Of a stretch of DNA of 64,000 nucleotides, positions 1 to 9,528 are shown one piece after another. Origin of the DNA: Streptomyces caniferus. GTDB taxonomy: Bacteria; Actinomycetota; Actinomycetes; Streptomycetales; Streptomycetaceae. Location of the stretch: assembly GCF_009811555.1 (NCBI RefSeq), contig NZ_BLIN01000005.1, positions 1,621,501 through 1,685,500 on the forward strand. The letters are read 5' to 3'. The first letter of the stretch is position 1, and every line of letters begins with the position of its first letter. A program made the position numbers and the translations under genes. The notes beneath the pieces are model-generated. The model was not told the origin of the DNA, ran no database searches, and saw only the letters and a list, made by a program, of their open reading frames with translations.

Positions 1-269
1 AAGGGCCCGCCCTCGTCGATGAGCCGGAGGGTGGTCCGCGCCTGCGGGGGCAGCGCGCCGACCGGGACGGCCGGCATGCCCTGCGCCCAGTCCGGCACGC
101 CGGAGCGGCTCGGGGCATCGGCGGCGGCCGTGGCGGTGGACCGCGGCGCGACGGACGAACTCCCGCCCGCGCCACCGCCCGTGGCACACCCGGCCAGCAC
201 GAGGAGCAGCCCGGCCAGCAGCGCGCCGAGGGCGGCGGCGGCACGGCGCGGGGCGGAGCGGATCACCAT
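1..269 (-). CDS. Secreted guanyl-specific ribonuclease-like lipoprotein (N-terminal part)
   Basis: The reading frame starts at the ATG at 269 and runs off the left edge, so only about 89 residues are visible. It opens with a signal peptide: arginines, an Ala/Leu-rich core and a lipobox-like LAGC at about residues 26-29, so the product may be lipid-anchored or simply secreted. After a low-complexity Gly/Ser/Ala linker comes VPDWAQGMPAVPVGALPPQA followed by RTTLRLIDEGGP. This resembles, from family memory, the start of the barnase/RNase Sa-type domain of Streptomyces extracellular ribonucleases. The catalytic Glu, Arg and His would lie outside the window, so activity cannot be judged. A barstar-like inhibitor gene would be expected nearby in some genomes; none is seen on this side. 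Confidence 0.7.
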   Translation of the reverse strand, partial: MVIRSAPRRAAAALGALLAGLLLVLAGCATGGGAGGSSSVAPRSTATAAADAPSRSGVPDWAQGMPAVPVGALPPQARTTLRLIDEGGP

Positions 270-330
270 GCGCCGATGCTGTCACAGGGCCGCGCAGGCT
301 GCTCGTCGATACCGCGCCAGGAGTGGACGG

Positions 331-396
331 GGCGGGGCGGCGGGGCGGGCGTTCACGCGCGAGGGCGGGGCGGCGGGGCGGGCGTTCACGCGCGAG
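331..396. repeat. Two tandem copies of a 33-bp GC-rich unit
   Basis: Positions 331-363 and 364-396 are identical 33-bp units containing GGCGGGGCGG and GCGTTCACGCGCGAG, followed by a degenerate third start. The array lies in the 208-bp gap between the ribonuclease gene and the SorC-type regulator, downstream of the regulator's stop. GTTCACGCGCGA could pair with neighbouring CG-rich sequence, but no clean terminator hairpin is seen. It looks like replication slippage in non-coding DNA. Confidence 0.85.
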
Positions 397-477
397 GGCG
401 GGGCGGGCGGCCGCGGCCGTTCGCGCGAGGCGGCGGAGCAGCCACGGGCGTGCGCGCGAGGCCCCGCCCCGGCGGGG

Positions 478-1521
478 TCACGCCCCGTCAGGGTCCGCCC
501 GGTCCAGTGCGGGGCGCGGCCCGGGGCCGGTCTCCAGCAGCAGATGGTCGGCCGCTGCGGTGTCCGTGACCAGGCTCGTCACCAGCCCGGAGCGCAGCAC
601 CGCGCCGATCGCGTCGGCCTTGCGGCGGCCGCCGGCGATGGCCACGACCTCCGGGATACGGCGGAGCCGGTCCGCCTCGACGGTGATGCAGCGCTCGCCG
701 AGGTCCCGGCCGATCCGGCGGCCCTCGGTGTCGAAGAGGTGCGCCGACATCTCGGCGGCCGCACCCAGCGAGGCGTAGTGCTCCCGCTCCTGCTCCGACA
801 GCATGTCGTAGACCGTCGAGACGCCCGGCTCCCAGGAGCCGATGGAGACGCAGGCGACGGTGACCTTGTCGAAGTACTCGAACGCGCGGGCGATCCCGGT
901 CTGGCGGCGCAGCGCCTCGGCGGTCGCCGAGTCCGGCAGCAGCATCGGCGCATAGATCGGGTGCGCCTCGCCGCCGGAGACGTCGGCCGCCCGGCGCACC
1001 GCCTCGACCGAGCCGCGGTCGGCGGTGCCCGCGTCGTACACACCGGTCAACTGCACGACGGTGCACGGCGGGAGGCGGTGCAGCGCGGCCGCCATGTGAA
1101 TGGTCGACCGGCCCCAGGCCAGCCCGAGCACATCGCCCTCGTTGACCAGCTCGCCGAGCAGATCGGCGGCCACCTCGCCGAGGTTCTCCGGGTCGGCGGC
1201 GTCGTCGGGCGGGGTCTGACCGCCGAAGGCGGGGGGAGCGTCCGCGGGCGATTCGACGACCACCGCGTGCCGCAGGCCGTAGCGGGCCCGCAGGGCGTCG
1301 GAGCGTTCGGCGTCCAGCTCGGAGGGCACCCGGATCTCGATCCGCACGAGATCACGTTCCAGGGCGGTCTCCAGCACCCGCGCGACCTTGAAGCGGCTGA
1401 CGCCGAATTCCTCCGCGATCTGGATCTTCGACTTGTTCTCAAGATAGAAACGGCGGGCCATGGCCGCGGCCTGCACCAGCTCGGCAGGGCCCATTCCGGA
1501 CTGTGGGCGGCTGGCTACCAC
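478..1521 (-). CDS. SorC/DeoR-family sugar-binding transcriptional regulator
   Basis: A 347-residue regulator. The N-terminal helix-turn-helix is clear (about residues 12-58: KIQIAEEFGVSRFKVARVLE), followed by the SorC effector domain, a sugar-isomerase-like fold with GDVLGLAWGRS and the late YDMLSEQEREHYASLGAAAE segment. Such proteins bind sugar phosphates and control carbohydrate or central carbon genes; the ligand cannot be read from sequence. I chose GTG 1521 because GGGGAG sits 7 nt upstream. The frame is open further up (ATG 1563, GTG/ATG 1638) but without a usable ribosome binding site. It lies 192 bp downstream of rpe on the same strand, so a pentose-phosphate link is plausible but inferred. 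Confidence 0.9.
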   Translation of the reverse strand: MVASRPQSGMGPAELVQAAAMARRFYLENKSKIQIAEEFGVSRFKVARVLETALERDLVRIEIRVPSELDAERSDALRARYGLRHAVVVESPADAPPAFGGQTPPDDAADPENLGEVAADLLGELVNEGDVLGLAWGRSTIHMAAALHRLPPCTVVQLTGVYDAGTADRGSVEAVRRAADVSGGEAHPIYAPMLLPDSATAEALRRQTGIARAFEYFDKVTVACVSIGSWEPGVSTVYDMLSEQEREHYASLGAAAEMSAHLFDTEGRRIGRDLGERCITVEADRLRRIPEVVAIAGGRRKADAIGAVLRSGLVTSLVTDTAAADHLLLETGPGPRPALDRADPDGA

Positions 1522-1534
1522 GAAATTCTCCCCT

Positions 1535-1562
1535 TTTGCGCATCTGATCGAGTCTTTGCTCA
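1535..1562 (-). promoter_or_regulatory. Candidate operator: two direct repeats 20 bp apart upstream of the SorC regulator
   Basis: On the plus strand TTTGCGCA (1535-1542) and TTTGCTCA (1555-1562) are direct repeats exactly 20 bp apart, two helical turns, starting 14 bp upstream of the regulator's GTG. Spacing and position suit an autoregulatory site, but this is inference; no match to a named operator is claimed. Confidence 0.3.
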
Positions 1563-1713
1563 TCCTTTCAGAAACCCGGCGGCAACGGGGACCATGACCG
1601 CCCCGACCCTCGTGAACGCTCGGTTGCGCCACGAACAACCGGCGGCACGGTCCCCGCCCGCGCGGATTTCCATGGCGTGAATCAGTCGGGCCGCCGGTTC
1701 CCGCTCGCCGCGC

Positions 1714-2397
1714 TCAGTGCGCGCAGCCCCAGCCCGCCGCCGCGGTCGCCGTCTCGGCCTTCTCCCGCAGATCGCGGACCGCCTTGGCCGGGTCGTCCGC
1801 GCCGTACACCGCGGAGCCCGCCACGAACACATCGGCGCCCGCCTCCGCGCAGCGCTCGATGGTGGCCGCCGACACCCCGCCGTCCACCTGGAGACCCAGC
1901 TGCAAACCGTGCCGGGAGATCAGCTCACGGGTGCGGCGGATCTTCGGCAGCATGATGTCCAGGAACGCCTGGCCGCCGAAGCCGGGCTCCACGGTCATGA
2001 TCAGCAGCATGTCGAGCTCGGGGAGCAGGTCCTCGTACGGCTCGATCGGTGTGGCCGGCTTCAGCGCCATCGACGCCCGGGCGCCCTTGGCCCGGATCTC
2101 CCGAGCCAGCCGCACCGGCGCGGCCGCCGCCTCCACGTGGAAGGTCACCGACCCGGCCCCGGCCTCGATGTACTGCGGCGCCCAGCGGTCCGGGTCCTCG
2201 ATCATCAGGTGCAGATCGAGGGGCGTGTCCGTCGCCCTGCTCAGCGACTCGACGACCGGCACACCGAGGGTGAGGTTCGGGACGAAGTGGTTGTCCATGA
2301 CGTCGACGTGCAGCCAGTCGGCGCCCTCGACGGCCCGCGCCTCCTCGGCGAGGCGGGCGAAGTCTGCGGACAGGATGCTGGGGTTGATCAAGGCCAT
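1714..2397 (-). CDS. rpe: Ribulose-phosphate 3-epimerase
   Basis: A 227-residue TIM-barrel enzyme interconverting D-ribulose 5-phosphate and D-xylulose 5-phosphate in the pentose phosphate pathway. Family signatures are all present: [10 protein letters not shown] at the N-terminus, the metal-binding [22 protein letters not shown], the [12 protein letters not shown] phosphate/metal loop, and QVDGGV near the C-terminus. Length is normal for the family. ATG 2397 is preceded by a GGGGG run at good spacing; upstream extension would add a low-complexity Pro/Arg stretch and is rejected. It is followed on the same strand by the SorC regulator. Confidence 0.97.
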   Translation of the reverse strand: MALINPSILSADFARLAEEARAVEGADWLHVDVMDNHFVPNLTLGVPVVESLSRATDTPLDLHLMIEDPDRWAPQYIEAGAGSVTFHVEAAAAPVRLAREIRAKGARASMALKPATPIEPYEDLLPELDMLLIMTVEPGFGGQAFLDIMLPKIRRTRELISRHGLQLGLQVDGGVSAATIERCAEAGADVFVAGSAVYGADDPAKAVRDLREKAETATAAAGWGCAH

Positions 2398-2725
2398 GCC
2401 CCCAGTATGGCGCGAGGACCGGGGACGGGCGGAGGGGGGACGGGGCGACGGTCCCGGGAGGGGCATCCGCTGTCGGGCGGCGTCCGCGCGTCCCGGGCCG
2501 GGCCGGCGGGTGCACGGAGACGGACGCCGGGCGCCGGGCGCCGGGCGGGAAGTCAGGACACTGAGGCGTGCCCCGTGCGAGGTCACGGGCCGTACGATGC
2601 ACAACCTGACTCACCCGGGGCCCAGTTGGACATGCCTGTCGGGTGTTCGTCGTCGACATCGGGATGGACGACAAGACCCACGATCCCGTACACGTCAACA
2701 CGGCCGGCCGCGCGGAGACTCCGCC
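2398..2725. other. 328-bp intergenic stretch, no gene recognised
   Basis: This gap holds the rpe promoter region. All frames are short or compositionally random. A 6-bp-stem hairpin (CCCGTG/CACGGG, 2572-2589) and an imperfect GTCGTC/GACGAC inverted repeat near 2649-2672 are visible. The first could be the end signal of the GNAT transcript or an operator. No riboswitch family is recognised. Confidence 0.5.
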
Positions 2726-3469
2726 TCACCGTCCTTGCCCGACGGGGACGTCGCCAAGCCGGATGCTGAGCTGGGCACCCAGTTCCCGGAACCCCAGAGC
2801 CGCCGCCACACGCCGTGACGGATACGGCCGTGCTCTCCACTGCGGGAGCAGCCCGGCATCGAGAGCATGGGCCACTGCCGCGGACGCCACGGCCCGGGCC
2901 AGGCGCCGGCCCCGGCAGTGTGGAGCGACCAGCACACTCAGGTGGGCCACCGACCGTGGCCAGGACTGGTATCCGGCTGCGGCTATCACCTCGTCGCCCC
3001 GGCGAAGGCAGAACGCGGGAGAGGAGATGTCCGCCAGACCGCTCTCGCCGGCATCTTGCTCCCCGGCCAGGGCCAGGAGCGCGGCCGGGCCGCCATGACC
3101 GGCCGGCAACTGCTCGACCCCGGTACCTTCATGCGCAGGACGAAAGCCGTCGCCGTCGAGGTAGCCGAGCGAAGCGGGCCCGAGGACATCGAGCACGGGC
3201 AGCACCGCACGCAGGCGGACGATGTCGACGAGCTCTTCGTGGGACATCGTCCGCGCGACGTCGTCCATCAGCTCGGCGGCCCGCACGTTCGGCGCCGTGA
3301 CGAGGGCGGCGTCACCGATCCGTACCACCCCGGTCCACGACAGCGGTGCCCAGCGCGACGTGGGCGCGACCACCACCTTCGCCCCTCCTGAGGGACCGAA
3401 CTCGACCCATGTGCCCGCCAGCGCCGTCCAAAGCTCCCGGGCACGAACGAGCACGAGATCCTCAGCCAT
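2726..3469 (-). CDS. GNAT-family N-acetyltransferase
   Basis: A 247-residue protein. The C-terminal half (about residues 160-245) is a GNAT fold: beta-4 HLSVLVAP followed by a degenerate acetyl-CoA loop HCRGRRLARAV, then YPSRRVAAALGFRELG, the typical last helix and strand. The N-terminal half is the variable substrate side and gives no hint of the acceptor. ATG 3469 has a weak AGGA six bases upstream. It sits alone between rpe and rsmB, whereas the surrounding genes are core metabolism, so it is probably an accessory insertion. The substrate is unknown. Confidence 0.8.
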   Translation of the reverse strand: MAEDLVLVRARELWTALAGTWVEFGPSGGAKVVVAPTSRWAPLSWTGVVRIGDAALVTAPNVRAAELMDDVARTMSHEELVDIVRLRAVLPVLDVLGPASLGYLDGDGFRPAHEGTGVEQLPAGHGGPAALLALAGEQDAGESGLADISSPAFCLRRGDEVIAAAGYQSWPRSVAHLSVLVAPHCRGRRLARAVASAAVAHALDAGLLPQWRARPYPSRRVAAALGFRELGAQLSIRLGDVPVGQGR

Positions 3470-3641
3470 GGCGGCATCCTGCGGCCTCCGCAGCCGGAGC
3501 GCGACCGGATTCCGCACGGGCGGTCCGCTCCGTACCGCGGAACTCCGCCCAGCCTCGCTCTCTTTGAGCGTCGACAGCATCGCGCGGGATACCTGAGAAT
3601 CTGCCGGCTGGCACGAGGCACGACAGCGTCCGGCGCCTTCT

Positions 3642-3672
3642 CCGGGGCCTACGGGCCGGACAGGGGCCCCGG
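3642..3672 (-). terminator. GC-rich hairpin downstream of rsmB
   Basis: Inverted repeat CCGGGGCC (3642-3649) and GGCCCCGG (3665-3672) with a 15-nt loop, 49 bp beyond the rsmB stop. There is no U-tract, as is usual in Streptomyces. Confidence 0.5.
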
Positions 3673-3720
3673 CGGGTGAGGCGAGGTCATTCCGTTCCGG
3701 GGCGCTACGGCGCGCTCCGC

Positions 3721-5154
3721 TCAGCCGGTCCGTCGCAGCAGCGCCAGGTACATCGCGTCCGTGCCGTGCAGATGCGGCCACAGCTGGACGTCCGGGCCGT
3801 CGCCGAGGGCCGGTACGCCGGGCATCAGGGGGCGGGCGTCGACCCACTCCACCTGCACCGGGTCGCCGCCCCGCCCCTTGAGGACGTCGTCCACCACGGC
3901 CCGGGTCTCGGCCGGGTGCGGTGAGCAGGTCGCATAGCCGACGACGCCGCCGACCCGTACGGCGGCGAGCGCCTGCCGGAGCAGTTCGCGCTGCAGCGGG
4001 GCGAACCCGTCCAGGTCCTCGGGACGGCGCCGCCAGCGCGCCTCGGGCCGGCGGCGCAGCGCGCCCAGGCCGGTGCACGGCACGTCGACCAGCACCCGGT
4101 CGAAGGCGCCGGGCCGCCAGGCCGGACGCGTGCCGTCGGCGGCGATGACCGCGTACGGGCCCGGGTTGCCGTCGAGCGCCCGTGCCACCAGACGTGCGCG
4201 GTGCGGCTGCTTCTCCGACGCCAGCAGGGCGGCACCGCGCTCGGCCGCGAGCGCCGCCAGCAGCGCCGCCTTGCCGCCGGGGCCCGCGCAGCCGTCGAGC
4301 CAGGCACGGTCGGGACCCTCGACGGGTGCGTTCGCCAGCGCGAGGGCGACGAGCTGACTGCCCTCGTCCTGCACCCCGGCGCGCCCTTCGCGGACCGGGT
4401 CCAGGGCGCCCGGCTCGCCGCCTTCCGCGAGCCGCACGGCGTACGGGGACCAGCGCCCGGGAAGCGCGCTGTCCTCGCCGACCGTCGTCAGGAGCTCCTC
4501 GGCGGTGGACCGGCCGGGCCGGGCCACCAGCGTCACCTCGGGGCGTTCGTTGTCCGCCTCCAGCAGGTCCTCGATACCGGCCCGGCCCCCGCCGAGCGCG
4601 TCCCACAGCGCCGAGACGATCCAGCGGGGGTGCGCGTGCACGATGCCGAGATGGTCCTCGGGATCCTCGTCGTACTCGGGGGCGACCCGCTCCAGCCAGC
4701 CGTCCCGGTCATGGGCGGCGATCTTGCGCAGGACCGCGTTGACGAACTTCGCCCGCCCGTCGCCCAGCACCACCCGCGCCAGCTCGACGCTGGCGCTCAC
4801 CGCCGCATGCGTCGGAATGCGGGTGCCGAGCAACTGGTGCGCCCCGAGGGTCAGCACGTCCAGGACCGGCGGGTCCACCTCCCGCAGCGGCCGGTCCACG
4901 CACTGCGCGATGATCGCGTCGTACGTGCCCTGCCACCGCAGCGTCCCGTAGACCAGCTCCGTCGCCAGCGCCGCGTCGCGGCCGTCGAAGTCGCCGCCCT
5001 CGCGCGCCTTGCGCAGCAACGGCGGCAACACGAGGTTCGCGTAGGCGTCCCGCTCGTCGACGGCCCGCAACGCCTCGAACGCGAGGATCCTGACCGGGTC
5101 CTTCTGCGGGCGACGATGGGGCTTGCTGGGGCGACGACGCGGCTGCTGACTCAC
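3721..5154 (-). CDS. rsmB: 16S rRNA (cytosine-967-C5)-methyltransferase
   Basis: A 477-residue RNA m5C methyltransferase of the RsmB/Sun family. The N-terminal region (about 20-160) is the NusB-like RNA-binding domain (PVRILAFEALRAVDERDAYA, TELVYGTLRW). The C-terminal half is a Rossmann methyltransferase with DGCAGPGGKAALLAALA for AdoMet binding and the two family cysteines in VDVPCTGLG (catalytic motif IV) and YATCS (motif VI). It modifies C967 of 16S rRNA by homology. GTG 5154 starts the protein. It lies downstream of fmt on the same strand, a common arrangement of translation genes. Confidence 0.95.
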   Translation of the reverse strand: MSQQPRRRPSKPHRRPQKDPVRILAFEALRAVDERDAYANLVLPPLLRKAREGGDFDGRDAALATELVYGTLRWQGTYDAIIAQCVDRPLREVDPPVLDVLTLGAHQLLGTRIPTHAAVSASVELARVVLGDGRAKFVNAVLRKIAAHDRDGWLERVAPEYDEDPEDHLGIVHAHPRWIVSALWDALGGGRAGIEDLLEADNERPEVTLVARPGRSTAEELLTTVGEDSALPGRWSPYAVRLAEGGEPGALDPVREGRAGVQDEGSQLVALALANAPVEGPDRAWLDGCAGPGGKAALLAALAAERGAALLASEKQPHRARLVARALDGNPGPYAVIAADGTRPAWRPGAFDRVLVDVPCTGLGALRRRPEARWRRRPEDLDGFAPLQRELLRQALAAVRVGGVVGYATCSPHPAETRAVVDDVLKGRGGDPVQVEWVDARPLMPGVPALGDGPDVQLWPHLHGTDAMYLALLRRTG

Positions 5155-5238
5155 AGAAAAGGTGCTCCGGATACGAGATGAGGGGTCCGTCCCAGCCTAC
5201 GCGGGCCCGCGACCGGACCGCGCGGGGAGGCCGGACGA

Positions 5239-5283
5239 GGACCGGGACCGGAGCAGCCATCCGGCGGCTGAGGGTCCCGGTCC
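5239..5283 (-). terminator. Inverted repeat between fmt and rsmB
   Basis: GGACCGGGACC (5239-5249) and GGTCCCGGTCC (5273-5283) form a perfect 11-bp stem 56 bp after the fmt stop. The surrounding stretch (about 5215-5335) is full of degenerate GGTCCCGG/CGGCGGCT repeats. Confidence 0.5.
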
Positions 5284-5338
5284 GGCGGCTACCGGTCCCC
5301 GTCCCACGACTGCGGGTCCCGCCTCGGACGGCCAAGTG

Positions 5339-6277
5339 TCAGTCCCCCAGCCGCTCCCCGGCCTCGATCCGCACCCCGCGCGCCCAGTCCGCCGCCTTCA
5401 TCGGCTTCTTGCCCTGCGGCTGGACCCAGACGAGTTCGACGGGGTGGCTGCCGGTGCCGACGTACACCGCCTTCTTCGTCACCGCGAGGTTGCCCGGCGC
5501 GAGAGCGGGTTCGGTGTGCCCCGCGGCGAGAACGGCCGACATCAGCTTGAGGCGCTCGCCGCGGAAGACCGTCCAGGCCCCGGGCGCGGGCGCACAGCCG
5601 CGGATCACCCGGTCGACCCGCAGCGCGGGCGCCGCCCAGTCCACCTTGGCGTCCTCGACCTCGATCTTCGGCGCGAGCGTGACCCCCTCGGCCGGCTGCG
5701 GCACGGCCTGCAGCGTGCCGTCCTCGATGCCGTCCATCGTCGCCACGAGCAGCCCGGAACCGGCGAACGCCAGCCGGGTCAGCAGGTCGCCGCTGGTGTC
5801 CGTCGGCCGGACCTGCTCGGTCAGCACCCCGAAGACCGGGCCGGAGTCCAGTCCGGTCTCGATCTGGAACGTCGAGGCACCCGTCACCTCGTCCCCCGCC
5901 AGCACCGCATGCTGCACGGGCGCCGCGCCGCGCCACGCGGGCAGCAGCGAGAAGTGCAGATTGACCCACCCCTTGGCGGGGATGTCGAGCGCGGACTTCG
6001 GCAGCAGCGCGCCGTAGGCGACCACCGGACAGCAGTCCGGCGCGATCTCCCGCAGCCGGGCCAGGAAGTCCTCGTCGCGCGGCTTGACGGGCTTGAGCAC
6101 CTCGATGCCCGCCTCCTGCGCGCGCTCGGCGACCGGGCTGGCGACCAGCTTCCGGCCGCGCCCTGCCGGTGCGTCGGGCCGGGTGACGACGGCCACGACC
6201 TCGTGCCGGTCCGAGGCGATCAGGGCATCGAGGGCGGGTACGGCGACCTCGGGGGTGCCGGCGAAGACAAGCCTCAT
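5339..6277 (-). CDS. fmt: Methionyl-tRNA formyltransferase
   Basis: A 312-residue enzyme that formylates Met-tRNA(fMet) using 10-formyl-tetrahydrofolate. [19 protein letters not shown] is the typical Rossmann start. The catalytic Asn/His pair lies in [20 protein letters not shown] and the catalytic Asp in [10 protein letters not shown]; the C-terminal tRNA-binding OB-like domain follows ([26 protein letters not shown]). ATG 6277 is the family start. rsmB follows 184 bp downstream on the same strand; the HTH gene at 6525 is divergent. Length and motifs are normal. Confidence 0.97.
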   Translation of the reverse strand: MRLVFAGTPEVAVPALDALIASDRHEVVAVVTRPDAPAGRGRKLVASPVAERAQEAGIEVLKPVKPRDEDFLARLREIAPDCCPVVAYGALLPKSALDIPAKGWVNLHFSLLPAWRGAAPVQHAVLAGDEVTGASTFQIETGLDSGPVFGVLTEQVRPTDTSGDLLTRLAFAGSGLLVATMDGIEDGTLQAVPQPAEGVTLAPKIEVEDAKVDWAAPALRVDRVIRGCAPAPGAWTVFRGERLKLMSAVLAAGHTEPALAPGNLAVTKKAVYVGTGSHPVELVWVQPQGKKPMKAADWARGVRIEAGERLGD

Positions 6278-6416
6278 GGGTGGCGATCTACCTCTCACAC
6301 GCAGCGGAACGACACACCAGTCTAGGGGTCCCGTCCCAGGCCATGGGCCGTGGATCCAGGGGGCGTACACGATTTCCCGCGCCTCGTACGGAAGCTCGTA
6401 CGCCCCCATACCGTGA

Positions 6417-7079
<663 letters not shown>

Positions 7080-7125
7080 GCCGCCCCGGCACCGAGCGCA
7101 CTCCGCTCCCCCGCCACGCGCCAAC

Positions 7126-7159
7126 GCCCCGGGACCACCACCGACATCGGTCCCGGGGC
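7126..7159. terminator. Bidirectional terminator between the HTH gene and priA
   Basis: GCCCCGGGACC (7126-7136) and GGTCCCGGGGC (7149-7159) form a perfect 11-bp stem with a 12-nt loop, 47 bp past the HTH gene stop. A second hairpin (CCATGCCC/GGGCATGG, about 7164-7197) follows. The flanking genes converge, so both strands may use them. Confidence 0.75.
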
Positions 7160-7334
7160 GGCGCCATGCCCGGGGACCGCGGGCGCGCGGGGCATGGGGG
7201 TCACAGCGCGTCGCCACCGGAGGACGCCTCGGGGTGACACGGCATCACGCCCCGACCCGGGCCTCCGCACTCGCCGCTCGGGCCACCCGCACCCGCATCG
7301 GCAGCACCGCAGCTCCCGCACCCTCCCCCGGGCC

Positions 7335-9503
7335 TCACCCCAGATCCGGCGGATCGATCCGTACCCGTACCGCCTCCCCCTCCCGCTTGACCAGCCGGGC
7401 CGCGCGGGCGGCCTTGAGCGCCGCGGCGAGGGCGGCGCCCTGGCCGGGGCGGACGCGGACCAGTGCGCGTTCCCACTGTTCGCCCGGCGGGGGGTCGCCC
7501 GGCCGACGCGGGCGCGCGGGGTCCGGCACCGACAGCGGGACGGGTCCCAACACCTCGGCACCCGCCGGGAGTTCGGCGTCCCTCAGCAGCTCGACGACAT
7601 CCTCGGCGCGGCCGGCGACGGAGGCCATCCGCGACACCGGGGGGAATCCCAGCTCGGCCCGCTCGGCCAGCTCGCGGACGGCATGGCCGGCCGGGTCCCA
7701 GCGCACCAGCGCCTGCACCGGACGCAGCGTCGGCTCCGCGATCACCGCGACGGTGCCGCCCTCCGCCTGGCCGCGGACCAGCGCTGCGGCGCCCAGCCAG
7801 CGGCGCAGCGCCTCCTCGCCCGCCCGCAGGTCCGGCCGCCCCAGCAGCGCCCAGCCGTCCAGCAGCAGCGCCGCCGCGTATCCGCCGCCCTCGGCCACCG
7901 GTTCCGCGCCCGGTGTGCTCACCACGAGCGCGGGAGCAGCCGGAACCGATGCCAGCACATGGTCGCGCCCCGAGGTCCGCACCGGGACCGACGGGAACAC
8001 CCGGCCCAACTCCTCGGCCGTCCGCCGGGCCCCCACGATCTGGGCCCGGAGCCGGAATCCGCCGCACTCGGCACAGTGCCAGCCCGGCTCCGGCCGCCCG
8101 CACCACGCACAGGCCAGCTCCCCCGCGTCCTGCGACTCCAGCGGGCCCGCGCAGGCCCGGCAGCGCGCGGGGGTACGGCACCGTTCACAGGCCAGCCGGG
8201 GCGCATATCCCCGCCGCGGGACCTGGACGAGGACCGGGCCGTGCTTGAGGCCCTCGCGCACCACCTGCCAGGCCATCGACGGCAGCCGGGCGGCGCGCGC
8301 GGCGGCGTCCCGCGCCTCGTCGCCGTCGCCGACCGTACGCACCAGGGGCGCCGCGGTGCGCACCTGTTCGCGTTCGGCGGTCAGCGGGCGCGCCCAGCCC
8401 GTCTCGACCAGCTGGGCCGCCTCGACCGTGCAGCTCAGCCCGCCCAGCAGACATCCGGCGCGCTCGTTGACCGACCGCTGGATGAGGACCTCACGGGCGT
8501 GCGGCTGGGGTGCATGGGGGTCGCTGTGGCTGGCGTCCCCGTCGTCCCACAGGGCGACCAGGCCCAGGTCGGCGACCGGCGCGAACATCGCCGCACGTGT
8601 CCCGATCACGGCGCGCACCGCGCCCCGGCTGACCGCCAGCCAGCGGCGGTAGCGCTCCTCGGGCCCGGCATCGGCGGTCAGCAGCACATGCCGGCCCTCC
8701 CCGATCAGCTCGCCGAGCGCCTCGTCCACCCGCGCGGCGGCCCGCCCGTCCGGCACCACCACCAGCGCACCACGCCCCCCGGCCAGCGCCGCGGCCGCGG
8801 CCCGCGCCAGCTCCTGCGGCCAGGTCGCCCCGGGCAGCGCGGTCCACACCGCCCGCGGCGCATCGCCCCGCGTCAGCGCTGCCAGGAACCCGGGACCCGC
8901 CCCGTAACGCTCCCAACTTCCGGGCTCCGGCGGCGCGTTGGGCGGCAGCGGGGCCGGTGACGGCTTGGCCTCCGCCCGCGCCCGGCGCGGCGGCACGGCC
9001 AGCTGCACCACATCGGCGAGCGTCCCGGCATAGCGGTCCGCCACCGCCCGGCACAGCCCCAGCAGCTCGGGCGTCAGCACCCGCTCGGACGACAGCACCT
9101 GCGCGATCGGGGCGAGCACTCCGCGGTAGTCGCTCTCCGCGACCCGCTCCACGATGAAGCCGCTGACCAGCTTGCCGCCCTCACGACGGCCGCCCTTCTC
9201 CCCCGCGCCGAACCGCACCCGCACCCGCACCCCGGGCTGCGCCTCGGCGTCCATCGCCGCGGGCACCGCGTAGTCGAAGTACCGGTCGAGGTGCACCAGC
9301 CCCTTGTCGACCAGCACCCGCGCCACCGGCAGCTCGGCGGCGAGCTCGGCTCCCCGCCAGGTCCGCGGCTTCGCCCGCTCCGTCTTGGTCTCCCGCACGG
9401 CCTCGCGGATGAGGGCCAACTGCTCGCCCGCATCCGAAGCCCCCGCCTCCGGTCGCCCGTTCTCCCTGCTCACAGCATCAGTCTTAGCAGACGGCACGGA
9501 CAT
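7335..9503 (-). CDS. priA: Primosomal protein N', actinobacterial helicase-deficient form
   Basis: A 722-residue PriA homologue. The N-terminal 3'-DNA-binding domain (ARVLVDKGLVHLDRYFDYAVP) and the eight-cysteine zinc module are intact (CERCRTPARCRACAG and CAWCGRPEPGWHCAECGG). The helicase core is degenerate: the Walker A position reads ALPGATWPQELARAA with no GKT, and the DEEH box is WDDGDASHSDPHAPQPHARE. Actinobacterial PriA proteins are known to lack helicase motifs, so replication-restart function, if any, must be by DNA binding or protein assembly. ATG 9503 has no clear ribosome binding site; GTG 9473 is an alternative. Confidence 0.9.
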   Translation of the reverse strand: MSVPSAKTDAVSRENGRPEAGASDAGEQLALIREAVRETKTERAKPRTWRGAELAAELPVARVLVDKGLVHLDRYFDYAVPAAMDAEAQPGVRVRVRFGAGEKGGRREGGKLVSGFIVERVAESDYRGVLAPIAQVLSSERVLTPELLGLCRAVADRYAGTLADVVQLAVPPRRARAEAKPSPAPLPPNAPPEPGSWERYGAGPGFLAALTRGDAPRAVWTALPGATWPQELARAAAAALAGGRGALVVVPDGRAAARVDEALGELIGEGRHVLLTADAGPEERYRRWLAVSRGAVRAVIGTRAAMFAPVADLGLVALWDDGDASHSDPHAPQPHAREVLIQRSVNERAGCLLGGLSCTVEAAQLVETGWARPLTAEREQVRTAAPLVRTVGDGDEARDAAARAARLPSMAWQVVREGLKHGPVLVQVPRRGYAPRLACERCRTPARCRACAGPLESQDAGELACAWCGRPEPGWHCAECGGFRLRAQIVGARRTAEELGRVFPSVPVRTSGRDHVLASVPAAPALVVSTPGAEPVAEGGGYAAALLLDGWALLGRPDLRAGEEALRRWLGAAALVRGQAEGGTVAVIAEPTLRPVQALVRWDPAGHAVRELAERAELGFPPVSRMASVAGRAEDVVELLRDAELPAGAEVLGPVPLSVPDPARPRRPGDPPPGEQWERALVRVRPGQGAALAAALKAARAARLVKREGEAVRVRIDPPDLG

Positions 9504-9528
9504 CGAGCGGCGGCCTGTGGACAGCCGA

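Noticed and set aside
19..1680. A 553-codon plus-strand open frame
   Set aside because: It is antisense to the SorC regulator and ribonuclease. Its protein is Arg/Ala/Gly-rich with no recognisable domain, as expected for frames opposite high-GC genes.
5215..5335. A short repeat array between fmt and rsmB as a mobile element
   Set aside because: The repeats are degenerate GGTCCCGG/CGGCGGCT motifs without flanking duplications; they are better explained as a terminator in low-complexity GC-rich DNA.
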